A program made the translations under genes and the position numbers. Positions 1 to 6,942 of a stretch of 10,000 bases of DNA are shown here, piece after piece. The number at the start of each line of letters is the position of its first letter. The stretch's first letter is position 1. Source of the DNA: Desulfarculus sp. (GTDB taxonomy: Bacteria > Desulfobacterota > Desulfarculia > Desulfarculales > Desulfarculaceae); assembly GCA_020216805.1 (NCBI GenBank), contig JAIWNN010000125.1, positions 1 to 10,000 on the forward strand, written 5' to 3'. The notes below the pieces were generated by a model that worked only from the letters and a program-made list of their open reading frames with translations, had not been told where the DNA came from and did no database searches.

Positions 1-1002
1 GCCGCGGCCGCCGCCGCGGCGGCGGCCGACTGCGGCAGCGGCTCCGGGGCCAGCCGCCTGGTCTCCGGCACCCTGGACGCCCACCTGGAGCTGGAGCGGG
101 CCATCGCGGCCTTCAAAGAGACCGAGGCCGCCCTGTTCTTTCCCACCGGCTACATGGCCAACCTGGGGGCGGTGGCCGGCCTGGCCCGGGCCGGGGACTT
201 GATCGTCAGCGATGAACTGAACCACGCCAGCCTGATCGACGCCTGCCGGCTCTCTCGGGCCCGGGTGGAGGTCTATCCCCACCGCGACGCGGAGAGAGCC
301 GAGATGCTCTTGGCCCAGGCCCCTGCCGGCGGATTGAAGCTGCTGGTGACTGACGGGGTCTTCTCCATGGACGGCGACCTGGCCCCCCTGCCGGAGTTGC
401 TGACCGCCGCCCGCCGTCACGGGGCGCTTCTGGTGGTGGACGACGCCCACGCCACCGGGGTCTGGGGCTCGACCGGCCGGGGCACGGCCGAGCATTTCGG
501 CCTGGCGCCTTGCCCGGAGCTGGTGATGGTGGGCACCTTCAGCAAGGCCCTGGGCGGGCTGGGCGGGTTCGTGGCTGGCGATGGCGTGGTCATCGCCAGC
601 CTGGTCAACCAGGCCCGCTCGCTGCTCTACACCACCGCCCCGCCCCCAGCCCAGTTGGGCGCGGCCTTGGCCGGCCTGGAGGTGATCCAGGACGAACCCT
701 GGCGGCGGGAGCGGCTGCGCCGGCTCTGCGCCGGTTTCCGCGCCCGCCTGGCCGGGATGGGCTTCACCCTGCTCTCGGAGGCGGGGCCCATCGTTCCGCT
801 GTTGGTGGGCGAGGCCCGCCAGTCCCTGGCCATGGCCGAGGCCCTGTTGCGCCTGGGCGTCCTGGCCCCGGCCATGCGCCCGCCCACGGTGCCCGAGGGC
901 ACCAGCCGCATCCGCCTGACCGTGACCGCCGCCCACGGCGAACCAGAACTGGAGCTGGCCGCCGCCGCGCTCAAGGCCGCGGCCGAGGAGATTGGACTAT
1001 GA
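1..1002 (+). CDS. bioF: 8-amino-7-oxononanoate synthase, 5'-truncated by the window edge
   Basis: This PLP enzyme condenses pimeloyl-ACP or pimeloyl-CoA with L-alanine to give 8-amino-7-oxononanoate, the first step of biotin ring assembly, in the cytosol. The frame is open from base 1, and 333 codons are visible; by comparison with the roughly 385-residue family, some 65 N-terminal residues are missing. Visible family signatures are GSGASRLVSGT near the left edge, NHASL (His codon at 223), DGVFSMDGD, VDDAHATG (PLP-contacting Asp and His) and GTFSKALGG with the PLP lysine at 544-546. Near the end come APAMRPPTVPEGTSRIRLT and TAAH. The ATG at 154 is internal, because conserved sequence lies before it. 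Related alpha-oxoamine synthases (glycine C-acetyltransferase, ALA synthase) share the fold, but the overlapping bioD and the RPPTVP ending favour BioF. Nine consecutive alanines open the visible part. Confidence 0.95.
   Translation, partial: AAAAAAAAADCGSGSGASRLVSGTLDAHLELERAIAAFKETEAALFFPTGYMANLGAVAGLARAGDLIVSDELNHASLIDACRLSRARVEVYPHRDAERAEMLLAQAPAGGLKLLVTDGVFSMDGDLAPLPELLTAARRHGALLVVDDAHATGVWGSTGRGTAEHFGLAPCPELVMVGTFSKALGGLGGFVAGDGVVIASLVNQARSLLYTTAPPPAQLGAALAGLEVIQDEPWRRERLRRLCAGFRARLAGMGFTLLSEAGPIVPLLVGEARQSLAMAEALLRLGVLAPAMRPPTVPEGTSRIRLTVTAAHGEPELELAAAALKAAAEEIGL
5..28. repeat. 24-bp perfect GC-only palindrome in bioF
   Basis: Positions 5 to 28 form a perfect inverted repeat centred on CCGCGG (14-19), made only of G and C. 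It falls in the codons for a run of nine alanines (GCC/GCG) in bioF, so it may simply reflect alternating alanine codons. Confidence 0.85.
985..990 (+). promoter_or_regulatory. Ribosome binding site of bioD
   Basis: GAGGAG lies 8 bases before the ATG at 999 and inside the last codons of bioF. It supports the bioD start and translational coupling across the ATGA overlap. Confidence 0.7.
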
Positions 1003-1733
1003 ACCAGGCCAACGGCGTCTTCATCACCGGCACCGACACCGAGGTCGGCAAGACCGTGGTCAGCGCCGCCCTGTTGATGGCCCTGCGTCAGCAGGGGGTG
1101 GACGCGGGCTACCTCAAGCCGGTGGCCACCGGCGGCATGGAGGAGGACGGCCGCCTGGTCAGTCCGGACCTGATCTTCGTGCGCGAGGTGGCCGGCCTGA
1201 CCGACCCGCCGGAATGCGCCAACCCCCTCTGCCTGCGCCACCCCTTGGCCCCCCTGGTGGCGGCCCGCCTGGAGGGGGTCCACATCTCGGTGGCCAAGGT
1301 GCGCGCCCTGCTGCGCTCCACCATGAAGCGCCACCAATTCACCATCGTGGAGGGAGTGGGCGGAGTGATGGTGCCGCTGACCAGCCGGCTGATCCTGCTG
1401 GACCTGATGGTGGACCTGGACCTGCCGGTGTTGGTGGTGGCCCGCCCCGGCCTGGGCACCATCAACCACACCCTGCTGACCATCGGGGCGGCGCGCGACC
1501 GGGGCCTGAAGGTGGTGGGCTTCGTCTTCTGCGGCCCCGACCCCGCGCTGCCCCCCGACCCGGCCATCCCCTACAACAGCGAGTTGATAACCGATTTCTC
1601 CGGCGCGCCCTTTCTAGGCAGCCTGCCCTGGCTGGACCGGAGCGCCGATGGCCTGGTCGATGGCGCCCAGCTATTGGCGGCCACCGCGGCCCTAAACCTG
1701 GATCCGGTGCTGGAGCTGGCGCGGCCGCGCTAG
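999..1733 (+). CDS. bioD: ATP-dependent dethiobiotin synthetase
   Basis: BioD closes the ureido ring of dethiobiotin from 7,8-diaminopelargonate, CO2 and ATP, the penultimate step of biotin synthesis; it is a cytosolic homodimer. The 244-residue product is a little longer than the usual 220-240. It has the P-loop GTDTEVGKT (residues 11-19), the substrate-binding lysine in YLKPVATGG (Lys40), VEGVGGVMVPL (117-127) and the family motif ARPGLGTINHTLLT (148-161). The late NSE (193-195) sits where the family binds the nucleotide base. The ATG at 999 overlaps the bioF TGA (ATGA) and has a good ribosome binding site, which rules out the much longer open frame reaching back to 510. The product of BioF needs one further step (BioA or an equivalent) before BioD; no such gene is visible here and it may lie upstream or elsewhere. 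Confidence 0.96.
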   Translation: MNQANGVFITGTDTEVGKTVVSAALLMALRQQGVDAGYLKPVATGGMEEDGRLVSPDLIFVREVAGLTDPPECANPLCLRHPLAPLVAARLEGVHISVAKVRALLRSTMKRHQFTIVEGVGGVMVPLTSRLILLDLMVDLDLPVLVVARPGLGTINHTLLTIGAARDRGLKVVGFVFCGPDPALPPDPAIPYNSELITDFSGAPFLGSLPWLDRSADGLVDGAQLLAATAALNLDPVLELARPR

Positions 1734-1753
1734 CTGGCGGACCAAGGGCGGGA
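1734..1753. other. Convergent bioD/trkH gap with a weak hairpin
   Basis: Only 20 bases separate the bioD stop from the trkH stop. CTGGCG at 1734-1739 can pair with CGCCAG at 1761-1766 (inside the trkH end), a 6-bp stem with a 21-base loop and no T tract. It is not a convincing intrinsic terminator; the two transcripts probably overlap at their 3' ends. Confidence 0.4.
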
Positions 1754-3202
1754 TCAGCGACGCCAGAACTCCGGCACCAGCAGGATCAGAACGGTGTAGA
1801 TCTCCAGCCGACCCACGATCATGGCCAAGGCCAGCACCCATTTGGCCAGCTCGCCCAAGCCGGCGTAGTTGCCGGCCGGACCCACCTCCGCCAGGCCGGG
1901 CCCGATGTTGCCCAGGCAGGCGATGGAAGCGGAGAAGGCGGTGGCCAGATCCGAACCCAGGGCCGCCAAGATCAGGCCCACCACCACGAAGCAGGCCAGG
2001 TAGAGCCCCAGAAAGGACCAGACCGAGGCCACCACCTGGCGGTCGATCCCCTGGCCGTTGAGGCGCATGGGCGCCACCAGGCGAGGATGGACCAGGCGCA
2101 GGAACTCGTAGTATGACTGTTTGAAGACCACCATCACCCGCATCACCTTGGGTCCACCGCCCGTGGATCCCGCCGATCCGCCCACGAACATCAGCACCAG
2201 CAACACCGCGATGGGCAGCGGGGTCCAGAGCGCATAGTCGGCGGTGGCGAAGCCGGTGGTGGTGAGGATGGTGGCCACCTGGAACACCGCCAGCCGTAGG
2301 CTGTCGTGAACCTTCTGGCCCTGGGCCAGCCCCAGGGCCAGGGCCACCACCAGGCTGGCCAGCCCGGCCAGGATCAAGTAGAAGCGGCACTCCTCGTCCT
2401 TTAGCCACGCCTTCCAGCGCCCCCTGAGCAACCGGTAGTGCAGCGAGAAATTGATCCCGGCCAGGAACATGAAAACGCTGACCACCCACTCGATGTAGGC
2501 GCTCTCAAAGGCGGCGATGCTGGCGTTCTTGGTGCTGAAGCCGCCGGTGGCCAGGGTGGCGAAGGAATGGCAGACGGCGTCGAACCAGTCCATGCCCCCC
2601 AGCATCAGCAAGAGCGTTTCCAGACCGGTGAGCAGGGCGTAGACCTTCCAGAGCGCGCCAGCGGTGTCGGCGATGCGCGGTTGCAGGCGGTCCGGGGTGG
2701 GGCTGGGCACCTCGGCCTTATACAGCTGCATGCCGCCCACCCCCACGAAGGGCAGGATGGCCAGGCTGAGCACGATGAAGCCCATCCCCCCCAGCCAGTG
2801 GGTCAAGGCCCGCCAGAAAAGCACCGAACGACTGGCCTTTTCCACGTTGGTCAGCACGCTGGCCCCGGTGGTGGTGAACCCGCTGCTGGCCTCGAAGAAG
2901 GCGTCGGTGTAGCTTGCGAAATCGCCGGAAAGGTACAGCGGCAATCCGCCCAGGAAGGCGGCCGCCAACCAGCTCAGGGCCACCACCGCCATGCCCTGGC
3001 GATGGTTCATCTCCCGGACCTGATTGTCGCGCAGGGAGAACCACAACCCGGCCCCCAGCACCATGCTGGCCAGGGCCCCGGTCAGGAAAGCGGTCCAGTT
3101 GGGCTCCCGGTACCAAAGCCCCACCGCCATGGGCAACAGCATGCACAGCCCCAGCCCCAGGCAAAACATGCCCACCAGGGCCATGACATGCGCCAGTCCC
3201 AT
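1754..3202 (-). CDS. trkH: Trk potassium uptake system, membrane pore subunit TrkH
   Basis: TrkH is the inner-membrane K+ channel subunit of the Trk system, gated by the TrkA ring in the cytosol. The 482-residue length matches the roughly 483 of E. coli TrkH. The protein is very hydrophobic, and its four pore-loop repeats can be read: [10 protein letters not shown] (106-115), [13 protein letters not shown] (216-228), [11 protein letters not shown] (312-322) and [10 protein letters not shown] (428-437), each with the filter glycine. [12 protein letters not shown] (344-355) is the characteristic segment after the third loop. The ATG at 3202 lies 8 bases after the trkA stop. A short AGG (3210-3212) overlaps that stop, 7 bases from the ATG, so translation is probably coupled to trkA. 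KtrB is the main alternative, but full Trk length and an adjacent two-domain TrkA favour TrkH. Confidence 0.95.
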   Translation of the reverse strand: MGLAHVMALVGMFCLGLGLCMLLPMAVGLWYREPNWTAFLTGALASMVLGAGLWFSLRDNQVREMNHRQGMAVVALSWLAAAFLGGLPLYLSGDFASYTDAFFEASSGFTTTGASVLTNVEKASRSVLFWRALTHWLGGMGFIVLSLAILPFVGVGGMQLYKAEVPSPTPDRLQPRIADTAGALWKVYALLTGLETLLLMLGGMDWFDAVCHSFATLATGGFSTKNASIAAFESAYIEWVVSVFMFLAGINFSLHYRLLRGRWKAWLKDEECRFYLILAGLASLVVALALGLAQGQKVHDSLRLAVFQVATILTTTGFATADYALWTPLPIAVLLVLMFVGGSAGSTGGGPKVMRVMVVFKQSYYEFLRLVHPRLVAPMRLNGQGIDRQVVASVWSFLGLYLACFVVVGLILAALGSDLATAFSASIACLGNIGPGLAEVGPAGNYAGLGELAKWVLALAMIVGRLEIYTVLILLVPEFWRR

Positions 3203-3210
3203 GGTCGCGC

Positions 3211-4572
3211 CTAAAAGTATTCCAGGCTGACGGTCAAGAGCTTCTCCACCTTGGCCAGCACCGACCGCAGCAGGAAGATGACCAGGCGATCCCCGGGGTT
3301 CACCACCGTGGCGCCGTTGGGGATGTCCACCACCCCGCCCCGATCCAGGGCCGCCACCAGGGCCCCGGCCGGGAGCCGGACCTCGGCCAGGGGCCGGCCC
3401 ACCAAGGCCGAGGTGGCCTGGGCCTCCACCTCGATCACCTCCGCCCCCTCGTCGCGCAGCGCGGCCACGTTGAGCACCTTGCCCCGGCGCAGGTAGCGCA
3501 GGATGGCCCCCACCGCCGCGAAACGCGGGCTGACCACCAGGTCCAGGCCCAGGGTGGAGACCAGGGGCACGTAGCCCAGGTGGGCCACCCGGGAGATGGT
3601 GCGTTTGGCTCCCATCTTCTTGCCCAACAGCGCGATGAGGACGTTGTCCTCCTCGTCGTCGGTCACCGCCGCGAAAACGTCGGCCGCCCCGATGTTTTCC
3701 TCCTCCAACAAGCTCAAATCAGTGCCGTCGCCGTGCAGCACCAGCACCCCGCGCAAACGGTCCACCAACTGGTGGCAGCGCTCCTCGTTGCGCTCGATGA
3801 TGCGCACCTTGACCCCGCGCGCGGCCGCTTCCTGGGCCACCAGGCGCCCGATGGCCCCGCCGCCCACCACCACCAGGCTGCGCACCGGATCCGCGTGCAG
3901 GCCAAAGGCCCGCACCACCGGCTCGATCTCCTCCTTGCGCACCACCACGTAGGCCAGGTCGTCGTAGTGGATGGCGTCCGCGCCCCGGGGAATGACCACC
4001 CGCCCCGCGCGCTCGATGGCCGCCACCAGGAAGACCGGGCCCCCGGCCGTGCGCAGTTCCATCAGCTTGCGCCCCACCAGGGGACTGGTGGCCGGCACCC
4101 TGAGGCTCAGCAGCTTGACCCGCCCCTCGGCGAAGTCGGCCACCGAGGAGGCGGCCGGCACGCTGATGAATTGCAGGATCTGGTTGGCCACCTCCCGCTC
4201 GGGGTTGATGACCGCGTCCAGGTCCAGGGCCTTGCTGCCCTCCCGCTCCAGAAATTCCAAATAATCCTGGCTGCGCACCCGGGCCACCCGGGTGGCGTTG
4301 CGGGCCAGGAGCTTGGCGAAACGGCAGGCGGTGAGGTTCACCTCGTCGCTGTCGGTGACCGCCACCACCAGGTCGGCCTGGGCCACTCCGGCCTCCACCA
4401 GCATCTTGGGACTGGCCCCGGGGCCCAGGAGGGTGTTGACGTCCATGCGCTCGTTGACCTTGCGCAATTGCTCGGGGTCGCGGTCCAGCACCACCACCCG
4501 GTGGCCCTCGCGCGAGAGCCGCAGCGCGGTGTGGAAGCCGACCTCGCCGGCGCCGATGATGAGCACGTGCAT
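3211..4572 (-). CDS. trkA: Trk potassium uptake system, NAD-binding gating subunit TrkA
   Basis: TrkA is the cytosolic peripheral subunit that binds NAD(H) and nucleotides and controls TrkH. The 453-residue product has the full two-module layout. RCK-N domain 1 carries GAGEVG at 7-12 and the ribose-binding Asp at residue 30 (VVVLDRD). A first TrkA-C domain covers about 142-225. RCK-N domain 2 carries GGGAIG at 237-242, Glu260, and HGDGTD at 280-285. A second TrkA-C domain covers about 370-450. Single-module KtrA is therefore unlikely. I chose the ATG at 4572 rather than the in-frame TTG at 4578: GGGG at 4579-4582 is 6 bases from the ATG but would touch the [15 protein letters not shown] also matches the usual N terminus. 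The gene follows the glycosyltransferase operon after 40 bases with no visible terminator and precedes trkH by 8 bases. Confidence 0.95.
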   Translation of the reverse strand: MHVLIIGAGEVGFHTALRLSREGHRVVVLDRDPEQLRKVNERMDVNTLLGPGASPKMLVEAGVAQADLVVAVTDSDEVNLTACRFAKLLARNATRVARVRSQDYLEFLEREGSKALDLDAVINPEREVANQILQFISVPAASSVADFAEGRVKLLSLRVPATSPLVGRKLMELRTAGGPVFLVAAIERAGRVVIPRGADAIHYDDLAYVVVRKEEIEPVVRAFGLHADPVRSLVVVGGGAIGRLVAQEAAARGVKVRIIERNEERCHQLVDRLRGVLVLHGDGTDLSLLEEENIGAADVFAAVTDDEEDNVLIALLGKKMGAKRTISRVAHLGYVPLVSTLGLDLVVSPRFAAVGAILRYLRRGKVLNVAALRDEGAEVIEVEAQATSALVGRPLAEVRLPAGALVAALDRGGVVDIPNGATVVNPGDRLVIFLLRSVLAKVEKLLTVSLEYF

Positions 4573-4612
4573 GGACAACCCCAGGTTTTCGCGGCAGGCG
4601 GGATGACAGGCA
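4573..4612 (-). other. 40-base gap between the last glycosyltransferase and trkA
   Basis: This is the largest intergenic gap of the minus-strand run. It contains the probable trkA ribosome binding site (GGGG at 4579-4582). I see no hairpin with a T tract and no clear -10/-35 pair, so read-through from the glycan genes is plausible. A trkA promoter inside the preceding coding region cannot be excluded. Confidence 0.5.
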
Positions 4613-5842
4613 TCAATCCCTGGGATCGGAAGCTACCATGGCCTCGGCCGGGCGGTCAATCGCCGGCCGGCCCGGAGGGGAGGATCGGCGGCCGGTCAGG
4701 GTTTGGGCCAGGAATTCCAGGATGCGGTGGGTGAAGATCGGGGTGTCGAAGCCCGCGGCGTGGGCGGCCAGAGCGGCGGGGTCAAACTCCACCGCGCCCG
4801 ATTCCAACTCCGCCAGGGCGGCCAGCAGGGAGGACTCGTCCTGGCGCGCAAAAAAAATCCCGGTCGCGGGCCGGCCCTGGGGATCGTCCCGACCGACCAC
4901 GGTCTCCAGGGCTCCACCCTTGGCATAGGCCACCACCGGTCGGCCGGCGGCCATTGATTCCAGGGGGGTGATGCCGAAGTCCTCCTCGCCGGGAAAGAGC
5001 AGGGCCCGGGCCCGGGCGTAGAGGCCGGGCAGGGCCTCGTCCGGCTGCCAGCCCAGGAACTCCACCGTGGGGCCAGCCAGGGTCTTCAATCGCTCCCACT
5101 CCGGTCCGGTGCCCACGACCTTGAGCCTGCGCCCCGATCGCGCGCAGGCGCTCACCGCCAGGTCCACCCGCTTGTAGGGCGCCAGCGCGCTGACCACCAG
5201 GTAATAATCCTGGACCTCCGCCGCCGGGACCGGGGCGAAGCGCCCCGCCTGAACCGGGGGATGGATCACCGTGGCCGGGCGCTGGTAGTGGCGGGCGATG
5301 CGCTTGGCCACGTGGGCGGAGTTGGCCAGGTAGTGGTCCACCCGGCCGGAGGTCTTCACGTCCCAGGACTGGAGATAGCCTCGGAAAAGCGGCATCACGT
5401 AGCGGGCCACGCCCCCCCGGCCGGGGCCGAAGTACTGGTCGTAGAGGTCCCAGACGTAGCGCATGGGGGTGTGCAGGTAGCTGACGTGCAGGGCCCCGGC
5501 CGGAGGGCGCACCCCCTTGGCCACGCAGTGGCTGGTGGAGAGCACCAGGTCGCAGGGCGGCAGCCGCAGGGACTCGGCCGCCAAGGGAAACAGCGGCAGG
5601 TAGTGGCGATAGCGCTTTTCCACCAGGGGCAGGCGCTGCAGGAAGCTGGTGTGGAGGGGGCGGTCCTCGATGACCCGGCTCACGCTGCCCGGCAGGTGCA
5701 AAAGGGTGTAGAGCGGGGCCTCGGGGAAGGCAGCGCAGAGGGCCTCCAGGACCTTCTCGCCCCCGCGCATGCCGGTCAGCCAGTCGTGGACCAGCACCAC
5801 CCGCGCCCCCCTGAGGGCCTCTGGCAGCTTCACCCGGTTCAC
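4613..5842 (-). CDS. GT4-family glycosyltransferase, WbaZ/mannosyltransferase-like
   Basis: This is a retaining GT-B transferase that probably adds a sugar, perhaps mannose, from a nucleotide donor to a growing lipid-linked glycan at the cytosolic membrane face. The 409-residue product opens with VVLVHDWLTGMRGGEKVLEAL (15-35) and has SYLHTPMRYVWD (121-132), both typical of the WbaZ-like branch of GT4. SALAPYKRVDLAV (218-230) begins the C-terminal Rossmann domain, and the E-x7-E pair is Glu287/Glu295 in EEDFGITPLE. The start is the GTG at 5842, whose GTGA overlaps the stop of the upstream transferase; the Shine-Dalgarno is weak, and a GTG at 5833 is possible. The open frame back to 6016 is antisense-like low-complexity extension. 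A polar Pro/Arg-rich tail (about 384-409) follows the fold. Residues 329-331 are encoded over a T8 tract. Sugar specificity cannot be read from the sequence. Confidence 0.9.
   Translation of the reverse strand: MNRVKLPEALRGARVVLVHDWLTGMRGGEKVLEALCAAFPEAPLYTLLHLPGSVSRVIEDRPLHTSFLQRLPLVEKRYRHYLPLFPLAAESLRLPPCDLVLSTSHCVAKGVRPPAGALHVSYLHTPMRYVWDLYDQYFGPGRGGVARYVMPLFRGYLQSWDVKTSGRVDHYLANSAHVAKRIARHYQRPATVIHPPVQAGRFAPVPAAEVQDYYLVVSALAPYKRVDLAVSACARSGRRLKVVGTGPEWERLKTLAGPTVEFLGWQPDEALPGLYARARALLFPGEEDFGITPLESMAAGRPVVAYAKGGALETVVGRDDPQGRPATGIFFARQDESSLLAALAELESGAVEFDPAALAAHAAGFDTPIFTHRILEFLAQTLTGRRSSPPGRPAIDRPAEAMVASDPRD
4850..4857 (-). repeat. T8 homopolymer tract inside the WbaZ-like glycosyltransferase gene
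   Basis: Eight consecutive A on the plus strand (T8 in the coding sense) encode Ile329-Phe330-Phe331 as ATT TTT TTT. Phe is mostly TTC in neighbouring genes, so the run stands out in this GC-rich window. A one-base slip would shift the frame after the E-x7-E motif and remove the last quarter of the protein. Confidence 0.9.
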
Positions 5843-6942
5843 GGCCAGGGACCGTCCAGCACCCGGCGATAGGTCTGGAGGGTGGATCGGGCCGCCTCGG
5901 CCCAGGAGAAACGCGCGGCCTGGGCCGGTCCGGCCTGGGCCAGGGCCTCCCGCCGGGCGGGATCGTGCAAGAGGCCCTCCAGGGCCTGGGCCAGGGCCTC
6001 GGGCTCGGGCGGGCAAAGCACCCCGGCCCGGCCCACCACCTCGGGCAGGGAGGCGCGGTCGCTGGCGATCACGGGCGCGCCGCAGGCCAGGGCCTCCAGG
6101 GCCGGCAGGCCGAAGCCCTCGTAGAGCGAGGGGATGACCACCACCGTGGCCAGGGCGTAGGCCGCGGCCAGACCGGCGTCGTCCAGATGGGGAATCAGAC
6201 GCAGCATCGGCCCGGGCTCAAGCCCGCCCAGTTCGCCGGGCTGGACGCCCACCAGGACCAGGGGCGGCAGCGAGGCCCCCATCCGCGCCTGGAGGAGATG
6301 GTGGGCCTGGACCAGGGCGGTCAGGTTCTTGTGGGGCTTGGGGTTGCCCACCCCCAGGATGAAGCCTTCGGGCAGGCCCAGGCCCGCGGCCGCCGCGGCC
6401 CGCTGGTCCGGCTCCAGGGGCCGGAAGGCCGGGCCGGCGGCGTTGGGGGTCACCACCACCCGCCGGGGCTCCACCCCCAACAGTTCCACGAGGTCGCGCT
6501 TGGAGTGCTGGCTGACGGTGAAGACGGCGGCCGCCTTGCGCGCCGCCGGCCCCGCCACCCACCGATAGAAGAGGCGGTGCTTAAGTCCATGATGCTCGGG
6601 GAAGCGTAGGTGGATCAGGTCGTGGATGGTGACCAGGATCCGGCCGCCGAAGCGCACCGGCGGGGCGTAGAAGGTGCAGTGGTACATCTGGGCCTGGAAC
6701 TGGCCCAGCACCTTGGGCAGCAGAAGCTGGGACAGCAGGCCGTAGGGCGCGAAGTTGCAGACCATGGCCAGGACCCGGGGATCGCTGGGCAATAGGCTGG
6801 CGGCCTGGCGGTCGCGCACCAACACCCCAAAGCCCAGCTCCTCGCCGCCCTGGTCCAGCATGGCCCGCAAAAGCTCCAGGCCGTAGCGGGCCATGCCGTG
6901 CATGCGGGGCTCCAGGGTGCGCAGGTCGTAGATGATTCTCAC
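5839..6942 (-). CDS. GT4-family glycosyltransferase (second of the tandem related pair)
   Basis: This GT-B retaining glycosyltransferase is likely to extend a lipid-linked surface glycan. The 367-residue product starts RIIYDLRTLEPRMHGMARYGLELL, where the GMARY loop corresponds to the GIGNY nucleotide/acceptor loop of its neighbour. VTIHDLIHLRFPE (104-116) and SQHSKRDLVELLGVEPRRV (144-162) are typical of the WbaA/mannosyltransferase-B-like GT4 branch. LGVGNPKPHKNL (196-207) opens the C-terminal domain, and the E-x7-E pair is Glu275/Glu283 in PSLYEGFGLPALE. The GTG start at 6942 overlaps the preceding stop as GTGA, and a GAGGAG lies 11 bases upstream; the frame stays open to 7008, but without conserved sequence. 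Several blocks closely match the gene just upstream (6939-8084), so the two look like a tandem duplication that diverged. Donor and acceptor sugars are unknown. Confidence 0.9.
   Translation of the reverse strand: MRIIYDLRTLEPRMHGMARYGLELLRAMLDQGGEELGFGVLVRDRQAASLLPSDPRVLAMVCNFAPYGLLSQLLLPKVLGQFQAQMYHCTFYAPPVRFGGRILVTIHDLIHLRFPEHHGLKHRLFYRWVAGPAARKAAAVFTVSQHSKRDLVELLGVEPRRVVVTPNAAGPAFRPLEPDQRAAAAAGLGLPEGFILGVGNPKPHKNLTALVQAHHLLQARMGASLPPLVLVGVQPGELGGLEPGPMLRLIPHLDDAGLAAAYALATVVVIPSLYEGFGLPALEALACGAPVIASDRASLPEVVGRAGVLCPPEPEALAQALEGLLHDPARREALAQAGPAQAARFSWAEAARSTLQTYRRVLDGPWP
6091..6134. repeat. Direct repeat copy 1 (in the gene at 5839-6942)
   Basis: This 44-base block matches 7197-7240 at 43 of 44 positions; the only mismatch is the 13th base (C here, G there). 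It encodes the catalytic PSLYEGFGLPALEA region in the same frame in both transferases. The copies are about 1.1 kb apart in the same orientation. Confidence 0.9.

Noticed and set aside
510..998. Upstream extension of the bioD frame to 510
   Set aside because: This part overlaps conserved bioF coding sequence and reads as a Pro/Gly/Arg-rich shadow; BioD homology begins at the ATG at 999.
627..1469. Minus-strand open frame antisense to bioF/bioD
   Set aside because: It is low in complexity and lies opposite two clear enzyme genes; no start signal or conserved motif was found.
1734..1766. Intrinsic terminator between bioD and trkH
   Set aside because: The stem is only 6 bp with a 21-base loop and no T tract on either strand, and half of it lies in the trkH coding end.
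4573..4578. TTG at 4578 as the trkA start
   Set aside because: It leaves no room for a ribosome binding site; GGGG is correctly spaced for the ATG at 4572, and the family N terminus fits the ATG.
3580..4734. A 384-codon plus-strand open frame antisense to trkA
   Set aside because: Its product is rich in His, Gln and Gly with no domain pattern, typical of the complement of a GC-rich gene, while trkA on the other strand is fully convincing.
5843..6016. N-terminal extension of the WbaZ-like transferase back to 6016
   Set aside because: The sequence before the GTG at 5842 is Pro/Gly/Arg-rich and overlaps the end of the preceding transferase; homology to the family starts just after 5842.
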